64,000 bases of DNA, taken from NCBI RefSeq assembly GCF_025685565.1, contig NZ_JAGSYE010000004.1, positions 1 through 64,000 on the forward strand, in the 5' to 3' direction. Positions 49,497-57,806 of this stretch are shown here, piece by piece. A program made the position numbers and the translations under genes. The first letter of the stretch is position 1; the number at the start of each line of letters is the position of its first letter. Source of the DNA: Granulicella aggregans (lineage in GTDB: Bacteria; Acidobacteriota; Terriglobia; Terriglobales; Acidobacteriaceae). Below the pieces are notes generated by a model. It was not told the DNA's origin, did no database searches, and saw only the letters and a program-made list of their open reading frames with translations.

Positions 49497-49732
49497 AGAC
49501 TCCAAGAAATCTATATGGGCGGGAACTTGCCGACCATCTCATCCGCCATTGGGAATATGTCGAAAGCCGACAAGCCGGTAGCCACATCGTGATCCGCACG
49601 GAGTCTCCGACGGGTCAATCGATTCCGATTCCAGCCCACAAACCGCTCCGCACAGGGACGCTCAACGCCATCCTTCGAATGGTTTCCGACCATAAGAAGG
49701 TCAGCCGAGAGGATGTCTTGCGCGGTATCTAG
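49493..49732 (+). CDS. HicA-like mRNA interferase toxin
   Basis: The 79-residue product has the dsRBD-like HicA fold with the catalytic His in QAGSHIVIRTESPTGQSIPI, then PAHKPLRTGTLNAILRMVSD. Family enzymes cleave mRNA when the antitoxin is lost. It starts at GTG 49493 overlapping the hicB stop (GTGA). Length is normal and no catalytic residue is missing, so the pair looks intact. It lies between sdhB and a GlcG-like gene. Confidence 0.85.
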   Translation: MKTPRNLYGRELADHLIRHWEYVESRQAGSHIVIRTESPTGQSIPIPAHKPLRTGTLNAILRMVSDHKKVSREDVLRGI

Positions 49733-49762
49733 AACAGACAATTTATCGCTTCAGGAGAGAAC

Positions 49763-50161
49763 ATGAGCATTGGACTTGCAGAGGCTCGTCGCATTATCGC
49801 GGCGGCGGAGAAGAAGGCAGAGGAGCTTGGGCAGCCGATGAACGTCGCGGTTGTGGATGCAGGGGGCAACCTCGTCGCGTTTGAGCGGATGGAGAACGCT
49901 TGGCTGGGGTCGATCGATATCTCGCAGAAGAAGGCCTGGACTTCGCGGGCGTTCGACATTACGACGAAGGACCTGGGAACGCATTCGCAATCGGGAGACC
50001 AGTTCTTTGGCATCCATGCTTCGAATGATGGCAAGGTGATGATCTTTGCTGGTGGGATTCCGCTCAAGGTCGATGGCAAGGTGGTGGGTGCGATTGGCGT
50101 GAGTGGTGGGTCGGGTGAGCAGGATCATGCCGTGGCTGAAGCTGGGGCGGCGGCGCTGTAA
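49763..50161 (+). CDS. GlcG/HbpS family protein
   Basis: The 132-residue product matches the GlcG/HbpS (DUF336) family: LAEARRIIAAAEKKAEELGQ, PMNVAVVDAGGNLVAFERME and GGIPLKVDGKVVGAIGVSGG. HbpS of Streptomyces binds haem and iron outside the cell; GlcG has no settled role. No signal peptide is present here, so a cytosolic form is predicted. AGGAG lies before the ATG. It is followed by two repeats and the glnA terminator. Confidence 0.88.
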   Translation: MSIGLAEARRIIAAAEKKAEELGQPMNVAVVDAGGNLVAFERMENAWLGSIDISQKKAWTSRAFDITTKDLGTHSQSGDQFFGIHASNDGKVMIFAGGIPLKVDGKVVGAIGVSGGSGEQDHAVAEAGAAAL

Positions 50162-50167
50162 GTAACG

Positions 50168-50204
50168 CACCCATCGCGATGAGACTGCGATGGATGGGGC
50201 ACCC
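50168..50204 (+). repeat. Intergenic repeat family A, copy 7
   Basis: CACCCATCGCGATGAGACTG then CGATGGATGGGGCACCC, seven bases after the GlcG-like stop. Confidence 0.8.
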
Positions 50205-50234
50205 ATTTCGTGGCGGCACTGAAGGGAAAAGCGA

Positions 50235-50295
50235 AATGCGGGGGTCTCCCCACTACGCATTGCGATGAGACTGCAATGCTCCGGTCGAGATGACG
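50235..50295 (+). repeat. Intergenic repeat family B, copy 5, interrupted by a family A-like core
   Basis: AATGCGGGGGTCTCCCCACT begins a family B copy, and CTCCGGTCGAGATGACG ends it, but between them the bases read ACGCATTGCGATGAGACTGC then AATG, which is the GCGATGAGACTGC core of family A with its own ATTGC/GCAAT arms. Confidence 0.75.
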
Positions 50296-50319
50296 CTTCA
50301 TACAAGGGTATGTAAAGGA

Positions 50320-50351
50320 AACGCCCCGATCTCAATGTAGATCGGGGCGTT
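50320..50351 (-). terminator. Terminator hairpin of glnA
   Basis: AACGCCCCGATCT and AGATCGGGGCGTT form a perfect 13-bp stem with a six-base loop. On the minus strand it comes 25 bases after the glnA stop and is followed by TCCTTTACA, a weak U-tract. Confidence 0.85.
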
Positions 50352-50376
50352 CGTGTGTTGCGCTGTTGTCCGCTGG

Positions 50377-51390
50377 TTAGGGTTTGGGAACTTCGTTGAT
50401 CGTCTTGAGGATCTGGGAGACGATCTGGTACGGATCGCCCTGCGAGTTCGGGCGTCGGTCTTCGAGGTAGCCTTTGTAGCCGTTCCTGATGAAGTTCACG
50501 GGCATGCGGATAGACGCGCCGCGGTCGGAAAGACCGTAGCTAAACTGGTCGATCGCCGCCGTCTCGTGCAGACCTGTCAGGCGAAGGTGGTTGTCCGGGC
50601 CGTAGACGGCGATGTGGTCGGCGACGTTCTTCTCGAAGCCCTTCATGAGCGACTCGAAGTAGGGCTGTCCGCCGGTCTCGCGAATGTATTTGGTGGAGAA
50701 GTTGGTGTGCATGCCGGAGCCGTTCCAATCGCCCTTGATGGGCTTGCAGTGGAGTTCGACGTCGACCTCGTACTGCTCGCAAAGACGCATCATGAGGTAG
50801 CGGGCGACCCAGGTGTCGTCGGCGGCCTTCTTGGAGCCCTTGGCAAAGATCTGGAACTCCCACTGGCCCTTGGCGACCTCGGCGTTGATGCCTTCGTGGT
50901 TGATGCCGGCGTCAAGACAGAGGTCGAGGTGCTCTTCGACGATCTGGCGGGCGATGCTGCCGACGTTCTTATAGCCTACGCCGCAGTAATAAGGGCCCTG
51001 GGGGCCGGGGTAGCCGGTCTCGGGGAAGCCGAGGGGACGGCCATCCTGGTAGAGGAAGTACTCCTGCTCCAGGCCCACCCAGAAGTCCGGATCGTCTTCG
51101 ATGGTGGCGCGGTAGTTGGTGGGGTGGGGGGTGCCGTCCGGAAGCATGACCTCGCAGAGGACGATGTATCCGTCGATGCGGCTGGAGTCGGGATACAGGG
51201 CGACGGGCTTAAGGATACAGTCAGAGCTCTTGCCTTCTGCCTGCTGGGTGGAGCTGCCGTCGAATCCCCAGAGCGGAAGGTCGGCGAGCGTGGGCTCGTT
51301 TTCGAAGGACTCAAGCTTGGTCTTGCCGCGCAGGTTGGGAACCGGCTTGTAGCCGTCGAGCCATATGTATTCGAGTTTGTACTTGGTCAT
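50377..51390 (-). CDS. glnA: Glutamine synthetase, GSII (eukaryotic-like) type
   Basis: Forms glutamine from glutamate, ammonia and ATP. The 337-residue product starts TKYKLEYIWLDGYKPVPNLR, has the beta-grasp LADLPLWGFDGSSTQQAEGK, and the catalytic motifs GINAEVAKGQWEFQIFAKGS, IKGDWNGSGMHTNFSTKYIR and ASIRMPVNFIRNGYKGYLED. This is the shorter GSII form (decamer), not the 470-residue GSI. The ATG at 51390 is chosen over a TTG at 51444 that adds 18 unmatched residues. It is not controlled by adenylylation, since the GSI loop is absent. Confidence 0.95.
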   Translation of the reverse strand: MTKYKLEYIWLDGYKPVPNLRGKTKLESFENEPTLADLPLWGFDGSSTQQAEGKSSDCILKPVALYPDSSRIDGYIVLCEVMLPDGTPHPTNYRATIEDDPDFWVGLEQEYFLYQDGRPLGFPETGYPGPQGPYYCGVGYKNVGSIARQIVEEHLDLCLDAGINHEGINAEVAKGQWEFQIFAKGSKKAADDTWVARYLMMRLCEQYEVDVELHCKPIKGDWNGSGMHTNFSTKYIRETGGQPYFESLMKGFEKNVADHIAVYGPDNHLRLTGLHETAAIDQFSYGLSDRGASIRMPVNFIRNGYKGYLEDRRPNSQGDPYQIVSQILKTINEVPKP

Positions 51391-51714
51391 AGGAGTATTC
51401 GCTGACGCTCGGCTTTCTGATGGGTTTTTGACGACTGGTTTCAAACGACGTGGGTACGTTCAGGCATAAGAGCGCCGTGGAGACAGGCGTGCGGCGCATC
51501 GTTTGCTCAGTATTTGAATCTAAAGTTATCAGATTCCGGCGGATGAGCGCGAAGAAGTTCACGCAGCCTTTACGTCCCCTTTATAACTTTGTGAAGCGAT
51601 TCCCACCTTTCCTTTCTGAGGGCGGGATGCGGGCGCTGCAGCGTCCCCTACGGGGATTTGCTGCGAATAGAATCAGGAAGTCAGGCTCTGTTTGAGCCGT
51701 TGTGGAGGTTTGAA
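51391..51714. other. Divergent glnA / aguB intergenic region
   Basis: No gene is seen in these 324 bases. For aguB a possible sigma-70 promoter is TTCACG (51558) and TATAAC (51582) with 18 bases between. GCAGC-CCCC-TAC-GGGG-GCTGC arms at 51638-51664 could form a small hairpin in the aguB leader. No glnA promoter, NtrC or GlnR site was recognised. Confidence 0.4.
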
Positions 51715-52638
51715 GTGGCAGGTTCCTTGAAGAATAAGAAGATCGCACTGATCCAGATGTCGTGCGAGCCGGATACGGCGGCGAATTTGGACAAGGCGGC
51801 TGACCGGGTTCGCGAGGCTGCGCGCGCCGGGGCGAACATTGTGTGTCTGCCGGAGCTTTTCCGGGCGCAGTATTTCTGCCAGCGCGAGGAGCATGCGCTG
51901 TTTGACCTGGCGGAGTCGATTCCGGGGCCGAGCTCCGAGCGGCTGGCGGCGGTGGCGAAGGAAGAAGGCGTCGTGGTGATTGCGTCGCTGTTCGAGCGGC
52001 GTGCACCGGGGCTCTATCACAATACGGCAGCGGTTCTGGAGCAAGATGGGTCGCTGGCGGGGATCTACCGCAAGATGCATATCCCGGATGATCCGCTCTA
52101 CTACGAGAAGTTCTACTTCACGCCGGGCGATCTGGGCTTTAAGGCGATGAAGACGTCGCAGGGGCACATCGGCACGCTGGTGTGCTGGGATCAGTGGTAT
52201 CCGGAGGGCGCGCGCGTGACCGCGCTACAGGGAGCGAATACGCTCTTCTTCCCGACGGCGATTGGCTGGCATCCGAGCGAGAAGGAAGAGTTTGGCGAAG
52301 CGCAGTATTCCGCTTGGCAGACGGTTCAGCGGGCTCATGCGATTGCGAACGGCGTGTTCGTGGGCGCGGTGAACCGCGTTGGCTTCGAGCATGGCGACGT
52401 AATCCACAACGGGGAGCACATCAAGGGACCGGAAGGTGCGGGGCTGGAGTTCTGGGGCGGCAGCTTTATCGCCGATCCGTTCGGCAGGATCATCGCGAAG
52501 GCTCCGCATGACCGCGAGGATATTCTGATCGCGGAGATCGATCTGAAGCTGCTGGAAGATACGCGGAGGAACTGGCCGTTCCTGCGGGACCGGCGGATCG
52601 ATGCGTATGGCGGGATCACCAGCCGGTTTATCGATTGA
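51715..52638 (+). CDS. aguB: N-carbamoylputrescine amidase
   Basis: A nitrilase-superfamily enzyme that turns N-carbamoylputrescine into putrescine, CO2 and ammonia. The Glu-Lys-Cys triad is Glu47 (CLPELFR), Lys120 (IYRKMHIPDDP) and Cys157 (TLVCWDQWYPEGAR). The 307-residue product from GTG 51715, seven bases after GGAGG, has family length and the YYEKFYFTPGDLGFKAM loop of AguB. It overlaps or adjoins aguA, the preceding pathway step, in one operon. Confidence 0.94.
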   Translation: MAGSLKNKKIALIQMSCEPDTAANLDKAADRVREAARAGANIVCLPELFRAQYFCQREEHALFDLAESIPGPSSERLAAVAKEEGVVVIASLFERRAPGLYHNTAAVLEQDGSLAGIYRKMHIPDDPLYYEKFYFTPGDLGFKAMKTSQGHIGTLVCWDQWYPEGARVTALQGANTLFFPTAIGWHPSEKEEFGEAQYSAWQTVQRAHAIANGVFVGAVNRVGFEHGDVIHNGEHIKGPEGAGLEFWGGSFIADPFGRIIAKAPHDREDILIAEIDLKLLEDTRRNWPFLRDRRIDAYGGITSRFID

Positions 52639-52679
52639 GTTTCTTCACGTTAATGGAAGCAGATAAGAAAGCAAGGTTG

Positions 52680-53729
52680 ATGACGACACCCCGCCCCAAA
52701 GACTACCGTATGCCCGCAGAGTGGGCCCCACACGGAGCTACGTGGATTGCTTGGCCGCACAACGCCGAGGACTGGCCTGGGAAGTTCCAGCCGATTCCGT
52801 GGGTGTACTCGGAGATTGTGCGGCATCTTTCACGGGTGGAGGACGTGAACATCCTGGTGAACGATCTCCCGGCGGAGAAGCGGGCCACACAATTGCTGAA
52901 GCGTGCCGGGGCCAACCTGGCCCGGCTGCACTTTCATCATTGGGCGACGGATCGGGTATGGCTGCGGGACTCCGGGCCGATCTTTGTGAAGAACGCGGAG
53001 GGGGCGCTGGCGATTACAAACTGGAAGTTCAATGCTTGGGCCAAGTACGACAACTGGCGGCGCGACGACCAGATTCCGCAGCATGTGGCGAAGCTGTATG
53101 CGATGACGGAGTTTCGACCGGAAGTGAATGACCACAGGCTGGTGCTTGAGGGTGGCAGCATCGACACGAACGGCGCGGGCATTCTGCTGACGACTGAGGA
53201 GTGCCTGCTGAGCGAGGTGCAGCAGCGTAATCCCGGCGTGAGCCGCGAGCAGTTAGAGGCGGCGTTCGGCGAGTATCTGGGTATCGAGAAGGTGTTGTGG
53301 ATGCACAGGGGATGCGCAGGCGACGACACGCATGGGCACATCGACGATGTGACTCGATTTGTGGGTGAGAACACCATTTTGACGGCGGTCGAGAAGAACA
53401 CGGCGGATGAGAATCATCTGCCGCTGGCGGAGAATCTTGACCGGCTGAAGACTGCGCGGAACCTGAGCGGCGGTACATTTGATGTGCGCGAGTTGCCGAT
53501 GCCGAATCCTGTGATCTTCGATGGCCAGAGGCTGCCCGCAAGCTATGCGAACTTTTATATCGCGAATGGCCTGGTGCTGGTGCCGACCTTCAACGACTGC
53601 CACGACCGGCTGGCGTTGAACATCATCGCGGAGTGTTTTCCGGAGCGTGAGGTCATCGGAATTCATGCGGTAGACCTGGTGTGGGGGCTGGGCACGCTGC
53701 ATTGCATGACGCAGCAGGAACCGGCCTAG
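52680..53729 (+). CDS. aguA: Agmatine deiminase
   Basis: Hydrolyses agmatine to N-carbamoylputrescine and ammonia, upstream of AguB in the arginine-decarboxylase route to putrescine. The 349-residue product shows the guanidino-modifying fold: YRMPAEWAPHGATWIAWPHN, VWLRDSGPIFVKN, EGGSIDTNGAGILLTTEECL, GCAGDDTHGHIDDVTRFV and the catalytic Cys342 in GLGTLHCMTQQE. ATG 52680 is chosen; ATG 52653 and TTG 52635 are in frame and cannot be ruled out. Arginine decarboxylase is not in the window. Confidence 0.93.
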   Translation: MTTPRPKDYRMPAEWAPHGATWIAWPHNAEDWPGKFQPIPWVYSEIVRHLSRVEDVNILVNDLPAEKRATQLLKRAGANLARLHFHHWATDRVWLRDSGPIFVKNAEGALAITNWKFNAWAKYDNWRRDDQIPQHVAKLYAMTEFRPEVNDHRLVLEGGSIDTNGAGILLTTEECLLSEVQQRNPGVSREQLEAAFGEYLGIEKVLWMHRGCAGDDTHGHIDDVTRFVGENTILTAVEKNTADENHLPLAENLDRLKTARNLSGGTFDVRELPMPNPVIFDGQRLPASYANFYIANGLVLVPTFNDCHDRLALNIIAECFPEREVIGIHAVDLVWGLGTLHCMTQQEPA

Positions 53730-54203
53730 ATGGTGGAGGATCTCGACTTTTTGCGGGCCGCGATTGAGCAGGCTGAAGCGGCTGAGCGCGATGGCGAGGT
53801 ACCGGTGGGCGCGGTTGTTGTTCTTGACGGCGAGATCATCGCGCGGGGCAACAACCGCGTTCTACGGGACAGCGATCCGACGGCGCACGCGGAGATCGTT
53901 GCAATGCGGGCGGCGGGGAAGCTGCTCGGGAACTATCGGCTGGAGGGATGTTCACTGTACGTGACGCTGGAGCCCTGTGCGATGTGTGCGGGGGCAGTTC
54001 TACATGCGCGAATCGCTCGTCTGTTCTATGCGGCGAGCGATCCCAAGGCTGGGGCGTGTGGATCGGTGCTGGGCGTGATGAATCATCCGCAGTTGAACCA
54101 CAAGGTCGAGGTGGAGGCTGGGCTCCTCGGCGAGGAGTGTGGGGCGATGCTGACGAGGTTCTTTCGCGAAAGAAGGCTACAGGCAGCGCAAGCCGGAAAA
54201 TAA
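53730..54203 (+). CDS. tadA: tRNA-specific adenosine deaminase TadA
   Basis: Deaminates A34 of tRNA-Arg(ACG) to inosine. The 157-residue product has DSDPTAHAEIVAMRAAGKLL (zinc His and proton-shuttle Glu) and the zinc Cys pair LEPCAMCAGAVLHARIARLF, with GSVLGVMNHPQLNHKVEVE and a tRNA-binding basic C-terminus (FFRERRLQ). Its ATG follows the aguA stop with no gap, so it is probably co-transcribed with the agu genes. Another member of the deaminase family could have similar motifs, but the C-terminal sequence fits TadA. Confidence 0.93.
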   Translation: MVEDLDFLRAAIEQAEAAERDGEVPVGAVVVLDGEIIARGNNRVLRDSDPTAHAEIVAMRAAGKLLGNYRLEGCSLYVTLEPCAMCAGAVLHARIARLFYAASDPKAGACGSVLGVMNHPQLNHKVEVEAGLLGEECGAMLTRFFRERRLQAAQAGK

Positions 54204-54273
54204 CCTGGAGATTAATCCTGCCGACGTGCGATTGGCTGAAGCCTTGCATCTACCTTCTCAGGGGTGAACGACT

Positions 54274-55050
54274 ATGGCATCTGGACGTCTTTTGGGAAAG
54301 ACTGCAATCGTGACGGGATCGGCATCGGGGATTGGGCAGGGTATCGCGTTGCGGTTTGCCAGCGAAGGAGCGAACGTCGTGATCGACTTTCGTAGCCACC
54401 CGGAGGCCGGCGAAGAGACGCGGGCAAAGGCGGAGGCGTTTGGCGTGAAGGCGATCCTGGTCCATGCTGATGTATCCAAGATCTCTGATACGCAAAACCT
54501 GGTCGAGCAGGCATGGACTCAGTTTGGCGGCTGTGACGTCCTGGTGAACAATGCTGGAGTGGAGAAACATGCGGCGTTCCTTGATGTAACGGAAGAGGAC
54601 TATGACACTGTTCTCGATACAAACCTGAAGGGCGCGTTCTTCCTTACACAGGCCTTTGTGAAGCGGCTGCAAAGCGCGAAGAAGCCGGGTGTGGTGATCA
54701 ATATCAGTTCAGTCCACGAGGACATGGTCTTCCCGAACTTTTCGACATACTGCGCGTCAAAGGGTGGCATACGCATGGTGATGCGCGACCTGGCGGTGGA
54801 GCTTGGGCCCATGGGGATCCGGGTGAACAATATCGCTCCGGGGGCGATCGCAACGCCGATCAATACGGCATTGATGGCAGACAAGCCGAAGCTGAATGCG
54901 CTACTGGCGAATATTCCACTCGGACGCATGGGGACGACGGACGATGTGGCGGGGTTGGCGGTTTTTCTGGCGTCCGAGGATGGCGGGTATGTGACGGGAT
55001 CGACCTTCGTGGTGGATGGCGGGCTGATGCGCAACTATCATGAGCAGTAG
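54274..55050 (+). CDS. Short-chain dehydrogenase/reductase, glucose-dehydrogenase-like
   Basis: The 258-residue product has the classical SDR features: TAIVTGSASGIGQGIALRFA (NAD(P)-binding), VLVNNAGVEKH, catalytic Ser in VVINISSVHED, Tyr-x3-Lys in YCASKGG, and the ending GGYVTGSTFVVDGGLMRN. Family subtype resembles glucose 1-dehydrogenase or 3-oxoacyl-ACP reductase-like enzymes. Substrate cannot be fixed. It lies between tadA and murF, 71 bases after tadA. Confidence 0.9.
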   Translation: MASGRLLGKTAIVTGSASGIGQGIALRFASEGANVVIDFRSHPEAGEETRAKAEAFGVKAILVHADVSKISDTQNLVEQAWTQFGGCDVLVNNAGVEKHAAFLDVTEEDYDTVLDTNLKGAFFLTQAFVKRLQSAKKPGVVINISSVHEDMVFPNFSTYCASKGGIRMVMRDLAVELGPMGIRVNNIAPGAIATPINTALMADKPKLNALLANIPLGRMGTTDDVAGLAVFLASEDGGYVTGSTFVVDGGLMRNYHEQ

Positions 55051-55070
55051 GTTTTGATGGGAGTTGCGGA

Positions 55071-56444
55071 TTGAAGTTGACGCTGGGGCAGGTTGCGGAT
55101 TTTATCCATGCTGAGGGCGAGTTCCGTTCACAGGATGAGGCGGTTGGATACTCGATCGACTCGCGGACGATTGGGGCGGGGGAGCTTTTTTTCGCGGTGA
55201 AGGGCGAGCGGTTCGACGGGCACGATTATGTCGAAACGGCGCTGTCGAATGGTGCTGTCGCAGCAGTCGTCTCGATGAGCTGGATGCCGTCGGATGAGCT
55301 TGATCCGTGTCTGCTGCTGCGGGTACCGGATGATTGCGAGGACTGCGTGCTGAGGGCGATGCAGCAGCTTGCGAACGCCGTGCGACGCCGTTGGGGCAAG
55401 AGGGTGATTGGAGTTACCGGTTCGGCGGGTAAGACGACGACCAAAGAGGCCGTCGCGACTGTGCTGGGCAGCAGATTCCGGGTGCTGAAGTCGGCGGGGA
55501 ATCTGAACAATCACTTTGGCCTGCCGCTGCAGTTGCTGAAGCTGGAGCCGGAGCATGAGATTGCAGTGATCGAGATGGGCATGAACCACGCTGGCGAGAT
55601 TCGGGCCCTGGCGAAGATCGCGGAGCCGGACTGGGCGGTGGTTTCGAATGTTGCTCCGGTGCATCTGGAGTTCTTTCCGGAGGGGATCGCGGGGATCGCA
55701 AAGGCGAAGTATGAGTTGGTGGAGTCCCTGCCTGCTGATGGGATTGCGGTGCTGAATGCGGACGACTCATATGTGGCTGCGTTTGCGCGGGGGCTGGGGG
55801 ACCGGGCGATTTTGTATGGAATGTCCCAGAGCGCTGCGGTAAGAGCGGAGAATGTCGTCGATGCCGGGCTGGATGGGGTGCGATTCACCGCCGTCGCGGG
55901 CGAGGAGCATGCGGAGGCAAGGCTACGCGTGCTCGGGCGGCACAATGTTTCGAATGCGTTGGCGGCGATCGCGGTTGGGTTGAAGAGCGGGATGTCGCTG
56001 GCGGAGTGCGTGGCGGCGGTGGGAGAGTTCCGGGCCGGGGATCGCCGGGGCGAGGTGCTGACGTGGAATGGCGCGACGGTCATCAATGACTCGTACAACT
56101 CGAACCCGAAGGCATTGGATGCGATGGTGGATGCGCTGATGTCGGTGCCGGCGAAGCGGCATATTGTGGTGGCCGGGGAGATGCTGGAGCTGGGGCCGGA
56201 TGCGGCGGATCTTCATGCGGCTTGTGGGCGGAGGATGGCGGAGCGCGGGGTGTCGGTTGTGGTTGGAGTTCGGGGCGACGCGAACGCGTTGGTGGATGGA
56301 GTGAGGGAGGGTGGCGGAATGGCGGAGTTTGTGGCGTCCGCTGAGGCTGCGGGGAGCTGGATGAGGGAGAATCTGCGCGAGGGAGATGTGGTGCTGCTGA
56401 AGGGATCGCGTGGGGTAAGACTGGAACGGGCGTTGATTGCTTGA
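55071..56444 (+). CDS. murF: UDP-N-acetylmuramoyl-tripeptide-D-alanyl-D-alanine ligase
   Basis: Adds D-Ala-D-Ala to the UDP-MurNAc-tripeptide, the last cytoplasmic peptide step. The 457-residue product has SIDSRTIGAGELFFAVKGER, the ATP site GVTGSAGKTTTKEAVATVLG, the Mur-ligase Lys region EMGMNHAGEIRALAKIAEPD, and VINDSYNSNPKALDAMVDAL. The TTG at 55071 is seven bases after GGGAG and gives the family N-terminus. murE is not upstream; an SDR is there instead. Confidence 0.94.
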   Translation: MKLTLGQVADFIHAEGEFRSQDEAVGYSIDSRTIGAGELFFAVKGERFDGHDYVETALSNGAVAAVVSMSWMPSDELDPCLLLRVPDDCEDCVLRAMQQLANAVRRRWGKRVIGVTGSAGKTTTKEAVATVLGSRFRVLKSAGNLNNHFGLPLQLLKLEPEHEIAVIEMGMNHAGEIRALAKIAEPDWAVVSNVAPVHLEFFPEGIAGIAKAKYELVESLPADGIAVLNADDSYVAAFARGLGDRAILYGMSQSAAVRAENVVDAGLDGVRFTAVAGEEHAEARLRVLGRHNVSNALAAIAVGLKSGMSLAECVAAVGEFRAGDRRGEVLTWNGATVINDSYNSNPKALDAMVDALMSVPAKRHIVVAGEMLELGPDAADLHAACGRRMAERGVSVVVGVRGDANALVDGVREGGGMAEFVASAEAAGSWMRENLREGDVVLLKGSRGVRLERALIA

Positions 56445-56568
56445 GGAGGCATCGCTGGTTCGTGGTGGGAAACTCCCTCTGACCGTGTCTCCGTGCCTGT
56501 TAAGATGGGCCTGTGTCCCAAATAGGCTGTTTTCGTGGGGCGCTCCATCTTGAGGGGCGGAATCGACT

Positions 56569-57705
56569 TTGCTCTATTGGCTGCTGTACCAGAAGCTGTT
56601 TCCCTACTTCCGGCTGTTCCGCATCTTCCACTATCTGACCTTTCGGACGGTGTTCGCGAGCCTGACGGCGCTGTTGACCGGGCTGCTGATCGGGCCGTTT
56701 CTGATCGCGAGGCTGCGCGAGTTCCAGATCGGCCAGTACATTCGCGAGGAAGGGCCGCAGTCGCACCAGAAGAAGGGCGGGACGCCGACAATGGGCGGGC
56801 TGCTGATCGTGATCTCGATCCTGGTGCCCACGTTGCTGTGGTCGGATCTATCAAACCCGTTTGTGTGGGTGGTGACGCTGTCGATGCTGGCGTTTGCCGG
56901 GATCGGGTTTATCGATGACTACGCGAAGGTGACGAAGCGGACGAACAAGGGGCTTTCGGCGCGCGGAAAGCTGATACTTCAGTTCCTGGCGAGCGGCGGG
57001 GTTGCGGTGGCGCTGGTGGCAATCGAGCAGCGAGGGAACTACTCGACGCGGCTGATGGTGCCGTTTCTGAAGCGTTTCCGGCCGAATCTTGTGATCGACA
57101 GCTTCCTGCATATGCCACATCTGTACTGGCTGGCGTTTGTGCCGTTCGTGCTGTTCGTGATGGTGGTCATTACGGGGGCGAGTAACGCTGTCAATCTGAC
57201 GGACGGGCTGGACGGCCTGGCGATCGGATGCACGATCATCGCGGCGGGCGCGTTGACGATGCTGACCTATGTCAGCGGGCATGTGGTGTTTTCTGACTAT
57301 CTCGAGCTGCAGCGTATGCCTATGGTCAGTGAGCTGACGGTCTTCTGCGGAGCGATGGTGGGGGGGAGTATTGGCTTCCTTTGGTACAACGCGCATCCGG
57401 CAGAGGTATTTATGGGCGACGTGGGATCGCTGGCGCTGGGCGGGGCGATTGGGACCGTTGCGGTCGTTATCAAGCAGGAGCTGCTGCTGCCGTTGATTGG
57501 CGGCGTCTTCATCATGGAGCTGCTCAGCGTGATCCTGCAGGTGGGTAGTTACAAGCTGCGGAACGGTAAACGCATCTTCAAGATGGCCCCGCTGCACCAT
57601 CATTTTGAACTCCTGGGGTGGTCGGAGTCGAAGGTGATTGCAAGGTTCTGGATTCTGGCGCTGATCTTCGCGTTGCTGGCTTTGACGACTTTGAAGCTAA
57701 GATGA
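56569..57705 (+). CDS. mraY: Phospho-N-acetylmuramoyl-pentapeptide-transferase
   Basis: Transfers phospho-MurNAc-pentapeptide to undecaprenyl phosphate, making lipid I. The 378-residue membrane protein starts LYWLLYQKLFPYFRLFRIFH at a TTG, has PTMGGLLIVISILVPTLLW, the Asp-rich site GFIDDYAKVTKRTNKGLSAR, the catalytic AVNLTDGLDGLAIGCTIIAA and KMAPLHHHFELLGWSESKVI. Ten membrane segments are expected. A 124-base spacer separates it from murF. murD, its usual neighbour, is 1.8 kb away because of an insertion. Confidence 0.95.
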   Translation: MLYWLLYQKLFPYFRLFRIFHYLTFRTVFASLTALLTGLLIGPFLIARLREFQIGQYIREEGPQSHQKKGGTPTMGGLLIVISILVPTLLWSDLSNPFVWVVTLSMLAFAGIGFIDDYAKVTKRTNKGLSARGKLILQFLASGGVAVALVAIEQRGNYSTRLMVPFLKRFRPNLVIDSFLHMPHLYWLAFVPFVLFVMVVITGASNAVNLTDGLDGLAIGCTIIAAGALTMLTYVSGHVVFSDYLELQRMPMVSELTVFCGAMVGGSIGFLWYNAHPAEVFMGDVGSLALGGAIGTVAVVIKQELLLPLIGGVFIMELLSVILQVGSYKLRNGKRIFKMAPLHHHFELLGWSESKVIARFWILALIFALLALTTLKLR

Positions 57706-57806
57706 TTCATTTGGGCATTCGGCAGAACGTCTATCCGTCCTCGTTTGTCCAATGGTTCACGAGAAGAGCGTTTGTCGGGACCAACCTCCAGAAATAGAAT
57801 GTGAAG

